DNA of 64,000 bases, taken from contig NZ_LJTC01000006.1 in assembly GCF_001306915.1 (NCBI RefSeq), positions 169,650 to 233,649 on the forward strand. The letters run 5' to 3'. Shown piece after piece: positions 1 through 8,701 of the stretch. This stretch comes from Pseudoalteromonas lipolytica (GTDB lineage Bacteria; Pseudomonadota; Gammaproteobacteria; Enterobacterales; Alteromonadaceae). Both the position numbers and the translations under genes were made by a program. The notes under the pieces were generated by a model. That model worked only from the letters and a program-made list of their open reading frames with translations. It was not told where the DNA came from and searched no databases. How positions within the stretch are numbered: position 1 is the first letter of the stretch; each line of letters starts with the position of its first letter.

Positions 1-1313
1 AGTACCCGATTGTATTCATGCCGTTTGCCTGTGGCTATCGCGAAAGCAAAGAAGCCCTTTACCACAAAGACGGTAAGTTGATTTATGACCTTGCTAAAAG
101 TGACGACGCAATGCAAAAAGCAGAGCAAGAGCGCTTGGCTGAAGATTTACGTTTACTTTATGTGGCACTGACTCGTGCCGTGCATTTTTGTTCTGTGGGT
201 ATGTATAACATTGCGCAAGGTCGCAGTGCTCGCCCTGGAATTCAAAGTACCAGCATTGGCCACGTATTATTTGCAGGGTTAGAGATTAAATCGGGCGATG
301 AATGGCGCGCGTTGTTACAACAATTTTGTGAAGGCTCTGCGCACATGCACTATGAAGCGTTTAGCCAAGCGGATGAACTAGAAAAGTTAACATTTGCTGG
401 TGCAGACAGTGAGCAAGCCTACCAAGTTAATACTGTTAAAGCAGACATTCAGCGTGATTGGCGCTCAACCAGCTTTAGTAGCTTAACGCTGAAAAAGCAT
501 ACTGATCATATTGAACTTGGCCGCAGTGATGAAGACCACGAAAAAGATGAGTTTTTAGCCCAAAATGCCAATGCTCTAACACCTTACAGCTTCCCTAAAG
601 GGGCAAAGCCGGGTAGTTGTTTGCATGAAATATTTGAGCAATTAGACTTTACCGACCCTTATGCGTTAACGCGCCCAGCCAGCGAGCAAGATGACCACGC
701 CCTTGATAAAGTGATCAAAACGTTATTCGAAAAATACCATATTGACGATAGCTGGCAGGAAATGACCGAGCAGTGGATCCTTGCTGCACTGAATTGCCCA
801 CTAAACGATAAAGGGCTTAGTTTATCAGTACTTGAGCCCGATACCTGTTTGGTCGAAATGGAATTTAACTTACCGCTGTTATCACTCTCAAGTGATAAGC
901 TTAACCAAGTGTTGGTAAAGCACTTTAATTTACCAGGGCAGCTTGATTTTAGTGAGGTGCAAGGCTTACTAAAAGGCTTTATAGATTTAATATTTTGCTG
1001 GCAGGGTAAGTATTATATTCTTGATTATAAATCGAACTTTTTAGGTAATAATGCGGCTGATTACCAACATGAGCAACTAGAGCAAGCCATGACCAGTCAT
1101 CAGTATCATTTGCAGTATTTAATTTATACCGTGGCACTGCACCGTTTATTAAAACAACGTATTCAAGATTACGATAGCGTTACGCATTTAGGGGGTGTTT
1201 ACTACACCTTCTTACGTGGTATGAGCGAAGGACAAGGGGTGTATTTTAATCAGTTAACAAAACAGCAGATAACTGAGCTGGATAGCTTATTCGCACAAGG
1301 AGCCATGCTATGA
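1..1313 (+). CDS. recB: RecBCD subunit RecB, C-terminal part (5' end outside window)
   Basis: This is the last ~437 codons of exodeoxyribonuclease V beta subunit; the open frame runs through the window edge (first full codon at 3). RecB is the 3'-5' helicase and only nuclease of RecBCD, which processes double-strand breaks. The visible start (YPIVFMPF) matches the region around helicase motif V, followed by motif VI (LLYVALTRA). The C-terminal nuclease domain carries the LDYKSN motif near 1021-1038, where the Asp and Lys belong to the metal-dependent catalytic site. It overlaps recD by 4 bases (ATGA at 1310-1313), so translation is probably coupled. Identification is firm from motifs plus the adjacent recD. 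Confidence 0.95.
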   Translation, partial: YPIVFMPFACGYRESKEALYHKDGKLIYDLAKSDDAMQKAEQERLAEDLRLLYVALTRAVHFCSVGMYNIAQGRSARPGIQSTSIGHVLFAGLEIKSGDEWRALLQQFCEGSAHMHYEAFSQADELEKLTFAGADSEQAYQVNTVKADIQRDWRSTSFSSLTLKKHTDHIELGRSDEDHEKDEFLAQNANALTPYSFPKGAKPGSCLHEIFEQLDFTDPYALTRPASEQDDHALDKVIKTLFEKYHIDDSWQEMTEQWILAALNCPLNDKGLSLSVLEPDTCLVEMEFNLPLLSLSSDKLNQVLVKHFNLPGQLDFSEVQGLLKGFIDLIFCWQGKYYILDYKSNFLGNNAADYQHEQLEQAMTSHQYHLQYLIYTVALHRLLKQRIQDYDSVTHLGGVYYTFLRGMSEGQGVYFNQLTKQQITELDSLFAQGAML

Positions 1314-3394
1314 GTCAACTGACATTCGGCTTTGATGACCATGAGCCAAACGAGCCAATGAATAAGCAGCCAGAAAAACCAGTGCAACCTGCCCAAAGCG
1401 ATTCAGTGTTGCCTGCTATTGAACTTAAAACACAGCCGTTACTGAGTTATTTACTTGAGGCAAAACGTATTCGCTTAGTGGATGTGAAACTCGCAGAGTT
1501 ATTGACTGGCGCAGAGACTGTAACCGGTTCACAAACACTGATAGAGAATAACAAAGCAGCGCACAGTGAGGTTTTTTACCTGATTTTATTACTTGCGGCC
1601 GCGCAGCAAAGTCAGCACAGCTGCTTAGAGCTCGTGAATATAAACTGGCAAAATCCGTTTGAAATTAGAGAGCAAAGCTTTGCTGATGCCAGCATTGCAG
1701 CCCCTGAGGTTTTAACCCCGTTTGCTATGGAATTTGGCCTTAATGAGGCTGTTAATAAACTAATGAATGCAGAGTGCGTAGGGGACGACAAGCCACTACT
1801 GTTGTTTGCGAATAAACTTTATTTTGCCCGCTTGGCAGAGTACGAAACCACACTGGCTTCGCGTTTACATCATTTAGCAACGAAAGAACTCACACTTGAT
1901 GAAACTGAATTAACGTCATTACTTGAGGTGTATTTTCCTCGCAGTGACCATACAACCAACCCAAGCGATCCTATTAAAACATTAAACTGGCAAAAAGTAG
2001 CCTGTGCGATTGCTGCAACAAAAGGCTTTAGTGTGATCACTGGCGGCCCAGGTACAGGTAAAACTACCACAGTAACTAAGCTACTGGCCATTTTACAATC
2101 TTTGTATGCCAGTGCACCGCTAACAATAAAGCTGGTTGCACCGACAGGTAAAGCGGCAGCGCGTTTAACCGAGTCGATTTTAGGGGCAAAGCAAAAGCTT
2201 AATATGATCCCTAATAATATCGCGCCACTTATTCCAGACAGTGCGCAAACGATTCACCGTTTACTGGGCGTTATTCCGCATACCAATAAGTTTCGCCATA
2301 ACAAGCGTAACCCGCTGCATTTAGATGTACTTATCATTGATGAAGCGTCGATGGTTGATTTATCGCTTATGGCAAAACTAATCGAGGCATTACCGAGCCA
2401 TGCAAGGCTTATTTTACTGGGTGATAAAGACCAATTAGCCTCGGTTGATACGGGCAGTATTCTTAGCGACCTATGCCAAGGGTTAGAGCTTGGCAAAATG
2501 CCTGATTACAGTAGTGAAAGAGCAGCGCAGCTTAATCGCGTTTGTTTTAATAATCAGAGCGAGATACCTGCGGCGAGCAGTCATTTTGTACTTAACGATT
2601 GTATTGCGTTTTTACAGCAAAGTTATCGTTTTGATGGCAGCAGCGGCATTGGTCAATTAGCACAAGCTGTAAATACCAATAACAGTGGCTTACTGGGCTA
2701 TGTTGAGCAAACGATTAATCAAGGTGGCTTTAAAGACCTTAAACTTAATTACAGCGTAATTAGTAAACCGATTGAGCAATTTGTGCAACAAGCGGCGTTG
2801 CAATATCACGATTATTTGCAGCTTATCCAGCAAGGGGCAAGTGTTGCCAGTGTGCATAAGGCATTTTCGCATTATCAGTTGCTAGCTGCCGTAAGAGAGG
2901 GAGATTACGGTGTAAATAGCCTTAATCAGCGTATTGAAAAAGCACTGGCTCAACAAGGTTTAATTTCGCCATATCAAAGGCATTACGTGGGTATGCCAAT
3001 TATGATCAGCCAAAACGACTACCAACTAAAACTGTTTAATGGCGACATAGGTATTTTAATGCACGATGAGCAAGGTCAGTTAAAAGCCATGTTTGTTGAT
3101 GAACAAGAAAATATTCGTGCCTTTTCGCCCGCACGCTTACCTGCTCACGACAAAGTGTATGCCATGACAATTCATAAGTCGCAAGGCTCTGAATTTGCTT
3201 ACACAGCGATGATTTTACCGCCATTAAAACAGGCTAATCAGGGCATTAACAGACAATTGGTTTACACGGGGATCACCCGCGCGAAAACCACATTTGAGCT
3301 GGTGGCCGATAAAAATGTATTGCTCATGGCGATGAATAAATCTGTTACTCGTGCATCGGGTTTATACGATAGGTTAAAACATGAAGCTAGTTAA
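1310..3394 (+). CDS. recD: RecBCD subunit RecD (5'-3' helicase)
   Basis: Exodeoxyribonuclease V alpha subunit, 694 aa, a superfamily 1B 5'-3' DNA helicase of the RecBCD break-processing enzyme. Walker A is GGPGTGKTTT at residues 245-254. Later motifs are IIDEASMVDL (motif II), LLGDKDQLASV (motif III), MTIHKSQGSEF (motif V) and YTGITRAK (motif VI). An N-terminal ~120-residue region precedes the RecA-like domains, as in E. coli RecD, though the first 45 residues are a Pro/Gln-rich extension. The start overlaps the recB stop by 4 bases. The last 14 bases overlap the next gene, so recB-recD-acetyltransferase are probably one transcript. Confidence 0.95.
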   Translation: MSQLTFGFDDHEPNEPMNKQPEKPVQPAQSDSVLPAIELKTQPLLSYLLEAKRIRLVDVKLAELLTGAETVTGSQTLIENNKAAHSEVFYLILLLAAAQQSQHSCLELVNINWQNPFEIREQSFADASIAAPEVLTPFAMEFGLNEAVNKLMNAECVGDDKPLLLFANKLYFARLAEYETTLASRLHHLATKELTLDETELTSLLEVYFPRSDHTTNPSDPIKTLNWQKVACAIAATKGFSVITGGPGTGKTTTVTKLLAILQSLYASAPLTIKLVAPTGKAAARLTESILGAKQKLNMIPNNIAPLIPDSAQTIHRLLGVIPHTNKFRHNKRNPLHLDVLIIDEASMVDLSLMAKLIEALPSHARLILLGDKDQLASVDTGSILSDLCQGLELGKMPDYSSERAAQLNRVCFNNQSEIPAASSHFVLNDCIAFLQQSYRFDGSSGIGQLAQAVNTNNSGLLGYVEQTINQGGFKDLKLNYSVISKPIEQFVQQAALQYHDYLQLIQQGASVASVHKAFSHYQLLAAVREGDYGVNSLNQRIEKALAQQGLISPYQRHYVGMPIMISQNDYQLKLFNGDIGILMHDEQGQLKAMFVDEQENIRAFSPARLPAHDKVYAMTIHKSQGSEFAYTAMILPPLKQANQGINRQLVYTGITRAKTTFELVADKNVLLMAMNKSVTRASGLYDRLKHEAS

Positions 3395-3836
3395 AGTAAC
3401 GAGTGACCAACTCAACGAGTTAATGGGTTGGTTTAACACAGAGGCTGAGCTGCGTATTTGGTCAGGGCCATTTTTTAATTACCCATTTGATACGCAAAGC
3501 TTTAAACACGATTTAAACCTAGATGCGCTGAATTCCTACGCGTTGGTTAATGACGAAGGCCAGATGTTAGGGTTTGGTCAATACTATTTACGTGAAGGTC
3601 GTTGCCATTTAGGGCGGCTAGTTATCGCGCCAAGTGAACGTGGTAAAGGTCTTGCAAAAGTGTTGATAAATTTACTAGGAGAGCAGGGCAAACAGCAATT
3701 GCAGTGTGATAGCTTGTCGTTGTTTGTGTATAGCCACAATACCCTTGCTAAAGCAGCTTATGAAAAAATGGGGTTTATTCAAACTCAGTACCCCGCGGAC
3801 ATGCCACTCGATGGCTGTATTTATATGACCTGCTAA
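3381..3836 (+). CDS. GNAT family N-acetyltransferase
   Basis: A 151-aa protein with the GNAT fold. The acetyl-CoA-binding motif A is LVIAPSERGKGLAKVLI (R/Q-x-x-G-x-G/A form), and a late motif YSHNTLAKAAYEKMGF matches the usual N-x-x-A-x-x-x-Y-x-K-x-G-F signature. It would transfer an acetyl group to an amine, but the substrate cannot be told from sequence. It starts inside recD (14-base overlap) and its stop overlaps the stop of the convergent TRIC-family gene. No DNA-repair role should be inferred from position alone. Confidence 0.85.
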   Translation: MKLVKVTSDQLNELMGWFNTEAELRIWSGPFFNYPFDTQSFKHDLNLDALNSYALVNDEGQMLGFGQYYLREGRCHLGRLVIAPSERGKGLAKVLINLLGEQGKQQLQCDSLSLFVYSHNTLAKAAYEKMGFIQTQYPADMPLDGCIYMTC

Positions 3837-4462
3837 GAGCGTTTAAAGCTGCTTTTACGAAACAGATTAGGTTGCCAGCCAAAGTGTATGGCGCCTAATC
3901 TTAAACATACCGTCACAGCAAATGCGCCAAGAATGCACCAAATATAACTCACCTCAAGGGTGAATAAAGCCGCGTAAGTTAACCCGCCAGATAAGCAAGC
4001 GGTGGAATAGAGTTCTTCACCCATTACTAAAGGCACTTCTCGGCAGATCACATCACGCATCAGGCCACCAAAAATACCTGTGGTCATACCCATGGTGATG
4101 GCAACAATCATATCTGCGCCGCCGATCAGCGCCTTTTCGATACCAATAATGTTGAAAATTGCCATCCCTACGGCATCCATTAATAGCATGGTGGTGTTAC
4201 TTAAATCGGGTAAGTGACGAATTGATAGAATAGAGGCGAATATGGCTATGTAAGTTGCGTACAAATAATCGGGCTGAGCTATCCAAAATACTGGTTTGTT
4301 AAGCAATATGTCTCGAAGTGTGCCACCACCTAGAGCTGTGACTGTGGCAACAACCACCACACCAAAACCACCAACACTTTTTTCATGGCCCAGCAAGGTG
4401 CCAGAAATAGCAAAAAACGCTACACCGATAATGCTTAAAAAATGAAAGTATTCTGATGTCAT
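3833..4462 (-). CDS. Trimeric intracellular cation (TRIC/UPF0126) family membrane protein
   Basis: A 209-aa integral membrane protein of the YadS/YicG family, related to TRIC channels. Seven hydrophobic segments are visible. Two internally repeated halves each carry a Gly-rich motif followed by Arg-Asp (GGGTLRDILL in the first half, GGLMRDVICRE in the second), the family hallmark; the Gly-rich helices line the pore in characterised homologues. The physiological ion and role in bacteria are uncertain. It stands alone, convergent with the acetyltransferase gene with overlapping stop codons, and is separated by about 116 bp from the next minus-strand gene. Confidence 0.85.
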   Translation of the reverse strand: MTSEYFHFLSIIGVAFFAISGTLLGHEKSVGGFGVVVVATVTALGGGTLRDILLNKPVFWIAQPDYLYATYIAIFASILSIRHLPDLSNTTMLLMDAVGMAIFNIIGIEKALIGGADMIVAITMGMTTGIFGGLMRDVICREVPLVMGEELYSTACLSGGLTYAALFTLEVSYIWCILGAFAVTVCLRLGAIHFGWQPNLFRKSSFKRS

Positions 4463-4578
4463 GGGGCTTCCTTACCTGTTTATAGTAATCTAACCCTAGC
4501 AAAATGAACTTTATTGATGCTGAACAGCTAAGAAAATAGGGCGGGTAGTGATGTCACCCGCCGGTAAGAAAATAATTA

Positions 4579-5868
4579 TTATTTTAGATAATCAACCACT
4601 AATTGCGTCATTGCATTTACGCCAAGCTGTAAAGCTTTTTCGTCTGCAAAAAAGTGTGGTGAATGGTTACTTGGTGCTGTAACTGCATCTTGACCTTTTG
4701 GTGTGACACCTAAGAAAAAGAACATGCCTGGTGTTTCTAAGGCGTAGTAACTAAAGTCTTCAGCACCTGTGATAAGTGGTGTTGTGATCAGGTTTTCTTT
4801 ACCAACTACACCAGCAAGTGTTGGTGTCATTTTCTTGGTTAGTTCAACATCGTTCACTGTTACCGGGTAACCATGGTCAATGTGAACATGGGCTTCTGCG
4901 CCACCTGATTCAGCTACCATCTCAGCGGTTTTAGCTAAACGTTTTTTAATGTCAGCACGCATTTCTTGGTCAAAGGTACGAATTGTGCCCACCATTTCAA
5001 CTTGATCAGGGATGATGTTGTTACGCACACCGCCATTAATGGCACCAAATGAAACCACCGAAGGCGCTTTAGTCACATCAACTTGGCGAGAAGCGATGGT
5101 TTGTGTTGCCATAATAATTTGTGATGACGCCACAATTGGGTCAACCCCATTCCAAGGGCGAGAACCGTGAGTTTGGCGACCTTTTACTGTGATTGTAAAT
5201 TTGTCGGCGCTGGCCATTAGCGGCCCTTCACGAAAACCAATTTGTCCGGTATTAAGAGAGCTGGTTACGTGTAAACCAAATACAGCTTCTGGCTTTTCTT
5301 TAAATAAGCCTTCTTTAAGCATCAGCTCTGCACCGCCTTCTTCGCCATCAGGAGCACCTTCTTCAGCAGGTTGGAAGACAAACAGAATATCACCCGCGAG
5401 CTCTTCTTTAATTTTTACTAAAGACTCAGCGGCTGCCATTAAAATAGCCACATGGTTATCATGACCACAGGCATGCATTACGCCAACGGTATTACCTTTG
5501 TACTCTGTTGTTTGAGTTGACGCGAAAGGTAAGTCTACTTGCTCTTTTACAGGTAGTGCATCCATATCAGCACGTAGCGCAATAAGCGGGCCTTTTTTGC
5601 CCCCTTTAAGTTTGGCAACCACACCGGTATGTGCCACACCTGTTTGAACCTCAAGGCCTAGAGAACGTAAATGCTTAGCAACGTATTTAGCTGTTTCAAA
5701 CTCACGGTTACTAAGCTCTGGGTTTTGATGCAAATGACGGCGCCATTTAATGACTTTTTCGCTGACGCTTTTATTTGCAGATTTAAGTTCAGAATTAATA
5801 TCACTCGCAAATGCAGGGGTAGAAATAGCACTGAGAAGTAGGCTGGTCGAAAGTAGTTTGTTTAACAT
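4579..5868 (-). CDS. Exported M20 family metallo-amidohydrolase
   Basis: A 429-aa M20D-type peptidase/amidohydrolase (hippurate hydrolase, IAA-amino acid hydrolase group). I chose the ATG at 5866-5868 because AAGGAT lies about 7 bases upstream and the protein then begins with a clear signal peptide (MLNKLLSTSLLLSAISTPAFA). Family motifs are HQNPELSNREFET, the metal site MHACGHDNHVAIL, the acidic catalytic stretch AEEGAPDGEEGGAE, and GAEDFSYYA near the C-terminus. It probably hydrolyses N-acyl amino acids or small peptides in the periplasm. It is divergent from a Crp/Fnr-type regulator gene, with a 14-bp palindrome between them. Confidence 0.88.
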   Translation of the reverse strand: MLNKLLSTSLLLSAISTPAFASDINSELKSANKSVSEKVIKWRRHLHQNPELSNREFETAKYVAKHLRSLGLEVQTGVAHTGVVAKLKGGKKGPLIALRADMDALPVKEQVDLPFASTQTTEYKGNTVGVMHACGHDNHVAILMAAAESLVKIKEELAGDILFVFQPAEEGAPDGEEGGAELMLKEGLFKEKPEAVFGLHVTSSLNTGQIGFREGPLMASADKFTITVKGRQTHGSRPWNGVDPIVASSQIIMATQTIASRQVDVTKAPSVVSFGAINGGVRNNIIPDQVEMVGTIRTFDQEMRADIKKRLAKTAEMVAESGGAEAHVHIDHGYPVTVNDVELTKKMTPTLAGVVGKENLITTPLITGAEDFSYYALETPGMFFFLGVTPKGQDAVTAPSNHSPHFFADEKALQLGVNAMTQLVVDYLK

Positions 5869-5885
5869 CCCGTATCCTTTTATTA

Positions 5886-5899
5886 TTTGGATATCCAAA
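5886..5899. promoter_or_regulatory. 14-bp perfect palindrome in divergent promoter region
   Basis: TTTGGATATCCAAA is a perfect palindrome 18 bases upstream of the amidohydrolase start codon. A partial copy of one arm (TTGGATAT) recurs at 5938-5945, before the divergent regulator gene. Placement between a regulator and its neighbour suggests an operator, possibly for that regulator, but the sequence is not a canonical CRP or FNR site. The function is inferred from position only. Confidence 0.35.
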
Positions 5900-5977
5900 C
5901 AACCTGTGAAACGCTGAATTCTGCATTTTGAGATGGCTTGGATATATGCACACTACTCCAATGTAAAGGATAAACAC

Positions 5978-6640
5978 TTGAATGAACAAGACCTTTCGGT
6001 AATTAACCAAGACAAATGGTTTAAAAATCGCACACAAATATTTAGGGACAAGCTAGTAAAAAATGCTAAATTAATCACCTTAAATGCGGGTGATGCATTG
6101 TTTTTGCGTGGTGATGAAAATACCGGTCTGTATTGTGTTATTAATGGCGTGCTTAGAGTTTCTGGGGTCAATAGCCAAGGCAAAGAAGCCGTGCTCAGTT
6201 TTGTAACCGGTGCTATGTGGTTTGGTGAAGTGGCTTTGTTTGATGGTGGTAAACGCACCCACGATGTGTATGCTCAAACTGCGGTACGACTTTTACACTT
6301 ACCTGAGCGGGCATTAACTCAGTTATTACAAGAGCATCCTGCTTATTGGCATGATTTTGGGCTGCTGCTTACCAATAAAGTGCGAAACCTGTTTGACTCA
6401 TTAGAAGATCACGCACTGCTTACAGCAAAGCAAAAGGTGAGTAAGCGGTTATGCATGCTTTTTCAATCGTCACACCAAAGCTGTTTGCCGCTTACCCAGC
6501 AACAACTTGCCGATATGACCTATTTAACACGGCAAACCATTAACCAAATATTACAATCCCTGCAAGCTGATTCAATTATTAATCTTAAATATCAAACGAT
6601 TGAGATTATTGATATCGATAAATTGCAATCTCAATGCTAG
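5978..6640 (+). CDS. Crp/Fnr family transcriptional regulator
   Basis: A protein of about 220 aa with an N-terminal cyclic-nucleotide-binding-type beta-barrel (LITLNAGDALFLRGDENTG ... GAMWFGEVALFDGGKRTHDVYA) and a C-terminal winged helix-turn-helix (LTQQQLADMTYLTRQTINQILQSLQ). It lacks the N-terminal cysteine cluster of FNR. I prefer the TTG at 5978 because AAAGGA sits 7 bases before it; an in-frame ATG at 5933 would add 15 residues but has no good ribosome binding site. It is divergent from the M20 gene, which it may regulate. The effector is unknown. Confidence 0.85.
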   Translation: MNEQDLSVINQDKWFKNRTQIFRDKLVKNAKLITLNAGDALFLRGDENTGLYCVINGVLRVSGVNSQGKEAVLSFVTGAMWFGEVALFDGGKRTHDVYAQTAVRLLHLPERALTQLLQEHPAYWHDFGLLLTNKVRNLFDSLEDHALLTAKQKVSKRLCMLFQSSHQSCLPLTQQQLADMTYLTRQTINQILQSLQADSIINLKYQTIEIIDIDKLQSQC

Positions 6641-6694
6641 CTTGGAACTAAAATTGCTACAAAGTTGTAATCAAGCTTAAATGGAAGACAACTT

Positions 6695-7099
6695 GTGGCA
6701 ATTACATTTCATAATCAATATAACCCTTATCACGCTTCGGCTGCTGCTAAGCTGTCGCAAACGGCTCGCACTGAGGGTGTGAAAGCCATGCATACGCCAG
6801 CATCTTCAGCACAACAACTTTTACAAAAGCAGCCTGAGCCCAGCTCTTTTTTAGCACAAGCTCAAGAAGCTTTGGTTTATCAGCGGCTCGGGGTTGATAA
6901 AGAGAAAATTGATGAAATAAAAGCGCAAATAGAGAAGCTTGCTGAACAAATGCAACAACAAGGTGCCGATACTAAAGCACTGCAAGAAAAAATGAATGAG
7001 CTGCAAGCGATGCTTGATGAAGAGTATCAAAAGGGACGCGAACGCATGGATATGCGACCAGAAGCTGAAAAAGGCAAAGTTATTGATGCGCTGGTTTAA
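6695..7099 (+). CDS. Small coiled-coil protein of unknown function
   Basis: A 134-aa protein starting at GTG (GGAAG about 8 bases upstream). The first 55 residues are Ala/Ser/Gln-rich and probably disordered, with repeated ASAAAKLSQTA-like stretches. Residues about 60-125 form a charged heptad pattern (KEKIDEIKAQIEKLAEQ ... LQEKMNELQAMLDEEYQ) typical of a coiled coil. No signal peptide or membrane segment is seen. I do not recognise a named family. Its neighbours give no clear functional link. Confidence 0.65.
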   Translation: MAITFHNQYNPYHASAAAKLSQTARTEGVKAMHTPASSAQQLLQKQPEPSSFLAQAQEALVYQRLGVDKEKIDEIKAQIEKLAEQMQQQGADTKALQEKMNELQAMLDEEYQKGRERMDMRPEAEKGKVIDALV

Positions 7100-7203
7100 T
7101 GTGTGATTATAAGCTAGCAACTTTAAATGTCGGCTAGTTGACATTCTTGTTGGTGAATTTTCTGCTAATCTGAATTTTGAACACAGTTTTGGCAGGAAAA
7201 ACA

Positions 7204-7707
7204 ATGAAAACATTAAAACAACAACTGACAAATTACGCCCTTTATCACCGTTCTAAACGCAATATTGTCACTCACTTTATCGGCATCCCATTAATAGTGT
7301 TTGCAATTATTTGTTTATTACAACGCGTCACGCTTATCTCAGAGCCTGCCGTTATCTCCTTGGCAACCGTGGTAATTGCGCTCACCTGTCTTTATTACTT
7401 AATGCTTAGCTTATCTATGGGGTTAATTATGGCTGTATGCTTAAGTTTGTTAAGCATTGCTGCTGAGCCTGTGGTGTCGCTTTCAACAGAGTTATGGCTA
7501 ACTGTGAGCATTGGCAGTTTCGTTGTTGGTTGGGTGTTTCAGTTTATTGGTCACTATTTTGAAGGTAAAAAGCCAGCCTTTGTTGATGATTTAATTGGTT
7601 TGGTCATAGGGCCGTTATTTGTATTAGCAGAGTTCTTGATTATGCTTGGTTTTTATAAAGATATTGCTGATCATATCGAACAACATGCAGGGCCTAATAA
7701 AGCATAA
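7204..7707 (+). CDS. Mpo1-like/DUF962 membrane protein
   Basis: A 167-aa protein beginning with LTNYALYHRSKRNIVTHFIGIPLIVFA, the signature N-terminus of the DUF962/Mpo1 family, in which yeast Mpo1 is an Fe-dependent dioxygenase of 2-hydroxy fatty acids. Four hydrophobic helices follow, and the second conserved His motif is seen in QFIGHYFEGKKPAFVDD. The ATG at 7204 is preferred because AGGAAAAA lies directly upstream; an earlier in-frame start at 7177 lacks a ribosome binding site. The conserved His residues suggest the enzyme activity is retained, but the bacterial role is an inference. Confidence 0.8.
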   Translation: MKTLKQQLTNYALYHRSKRNIVTHFIGIPLIVFAIICLLQRVTLISEPAVISLATVVIALTCLYYLMLSLSMGLIMAVCLSLLSIAAEPVVSLSTELWLTVSIGSFVVGWVFQFIGHYFEGKKPAFVDDLIGLVIGPLFVLAEFLIMLGFYKDIADHIEQHAGPNKA

Positions 7708-7728
7708 CAACAATAATAAGGAACACAC

Positions 7729-8517
7729 ATGCAATTAAATGGTAAAACAGTTTGGGTTACTGGGGCATCTTCTGGAATTGGTGAGGCACTTTGTGAGCAA
7801 TTGGCGGCAAAAGGGGCAACGCTAGTACTGTCTGCCCGTAATGAGGAAAAACTCAACGCTCTTAATACAAGACTCGGCGGTAATCATCATGTGGTCGCCC
7901 TTGATTTGGCAAAGCCCGAAGCCTTACTTGAAGATATGCCAGCAGTGATCGAGCGAATTGGCCGCATTGATGTGCTTATCAATAACGGTGGGGTGTCGCA
8001 GCGTAGTCTATTTTTAGAAAACGAATTTACGGTTTATCGCCAACTGATGGAAGTAAACTATTTTGGTTTAATTGCTTTAACTAAGGCGGTCGTACCACAG
8101 ATGGTGAAGCAAGGTATGGGCATGGTGGTATCAATTAGCAGTGTAGCGGGTAAAGTCGGTTCAAAATTCAGAACTGGGTATTCGGGTTCTAAGTATGCAG
8201 TTGTGGGCTTTATGGATTGCTTAAGAGCAGAACTAGCCGACAAAAATGTGAATTGCCTGACTATTTGCCCAGGTTCAATTAAAACAGCCATTGCGCATAA
8301 TTCGTTAGATGGCCAAGGTAAACCGCAAAATAAACCAGAACAATCAATCGAAAACGGCATGGATGTGGCAAAAGCGGCTGCAAAAATGATTAAAGCCATT
8401 GAAGCAGAGAAAGATGAAGTTGTTATTGGTGAGGGAATAAGTGGTTTAGCACCGACTATCAAGCGTTTTTTCCCGGGCTTTTTTAATCGCCTCACAGCAA
8501 AAATGAATTACCGATAA
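7729..8517 (+). CDS. Short-chain dehydrogenase/reductase
   Basis: A 262-aa classical SDR. The Rossmann NAD(P) motif is TGASSGIGEA (residues about 11-20), the NNGG structural motif is at INNGGVSQ, and the catalytic Ser-Tyr-Lys set is seen in SISSVAGKVG and YSGSKYAV. The overall pattern resembles the DHRS7-like SDR group, so a lipid or carbonyl substrate is plausible but not shown. AAGGA precedes the ATG by 7 bases. The gene is 21 bases after the Mpo1-like gene and probably cotranscribed with it. A Rho-independent terminator follows at 8555-8582. Confidence 0.85.
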   Translation: MQLNGKTVWVTGASSGIGEALCEQLAAKGATLVLSARNEEKLNALNTRLGGNHHVVALDLAKPEALLEDMPAVIERIGRIDVLINNGGVSQRSLFLENEFTVYRQLMEVNYFGLIALTKAVVPQMVKQGMGMVVSISSVAGKVGSKFRTGYSGSKYAVVGFMDCLRAELADKNVNCLTICPGSIKTAIAHNSLDGQGKPQNKPEQSIENGMDVAKAAAKMIKAIEAEKDEVVIGEGISGLAPTIKRFFPGFFNRLTAKMNYR

Positions 8518-8554
8518 TCCATTGTCATTTGTTAGCGAATGATTCTCAGTAAAC

Positions 8555-8582
8555 AATGCGCAACTTGGGTTGCGCATTTTTT
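8555..8582 (+). terminator. Rho-independent terminator after SDR gene
   Basis: A 9-bp perfect stem (AATGCGCAA / TTGCGCATT) with a 6-base loop is followed by a run of six T. Confidence 0.85.
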
Positions 8583-8701
8583 GTACCAAATGGTCGGATT
8601 ATTATCACTTTAATCGATAAAAGGCACTAGTTTGCTATGGTTAAACGGGGATGGATTAGCATACAATGGGGTAAAAGTAGTCCAAACAAGAGAGAATAAC
8701 A

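Noticed and set aside
1310..3394. Antisense reading frames inside recD and other long genes
   Set aside because: They lie fully inside well-supported genes, lack ribosome binding sites and show no domain signature.
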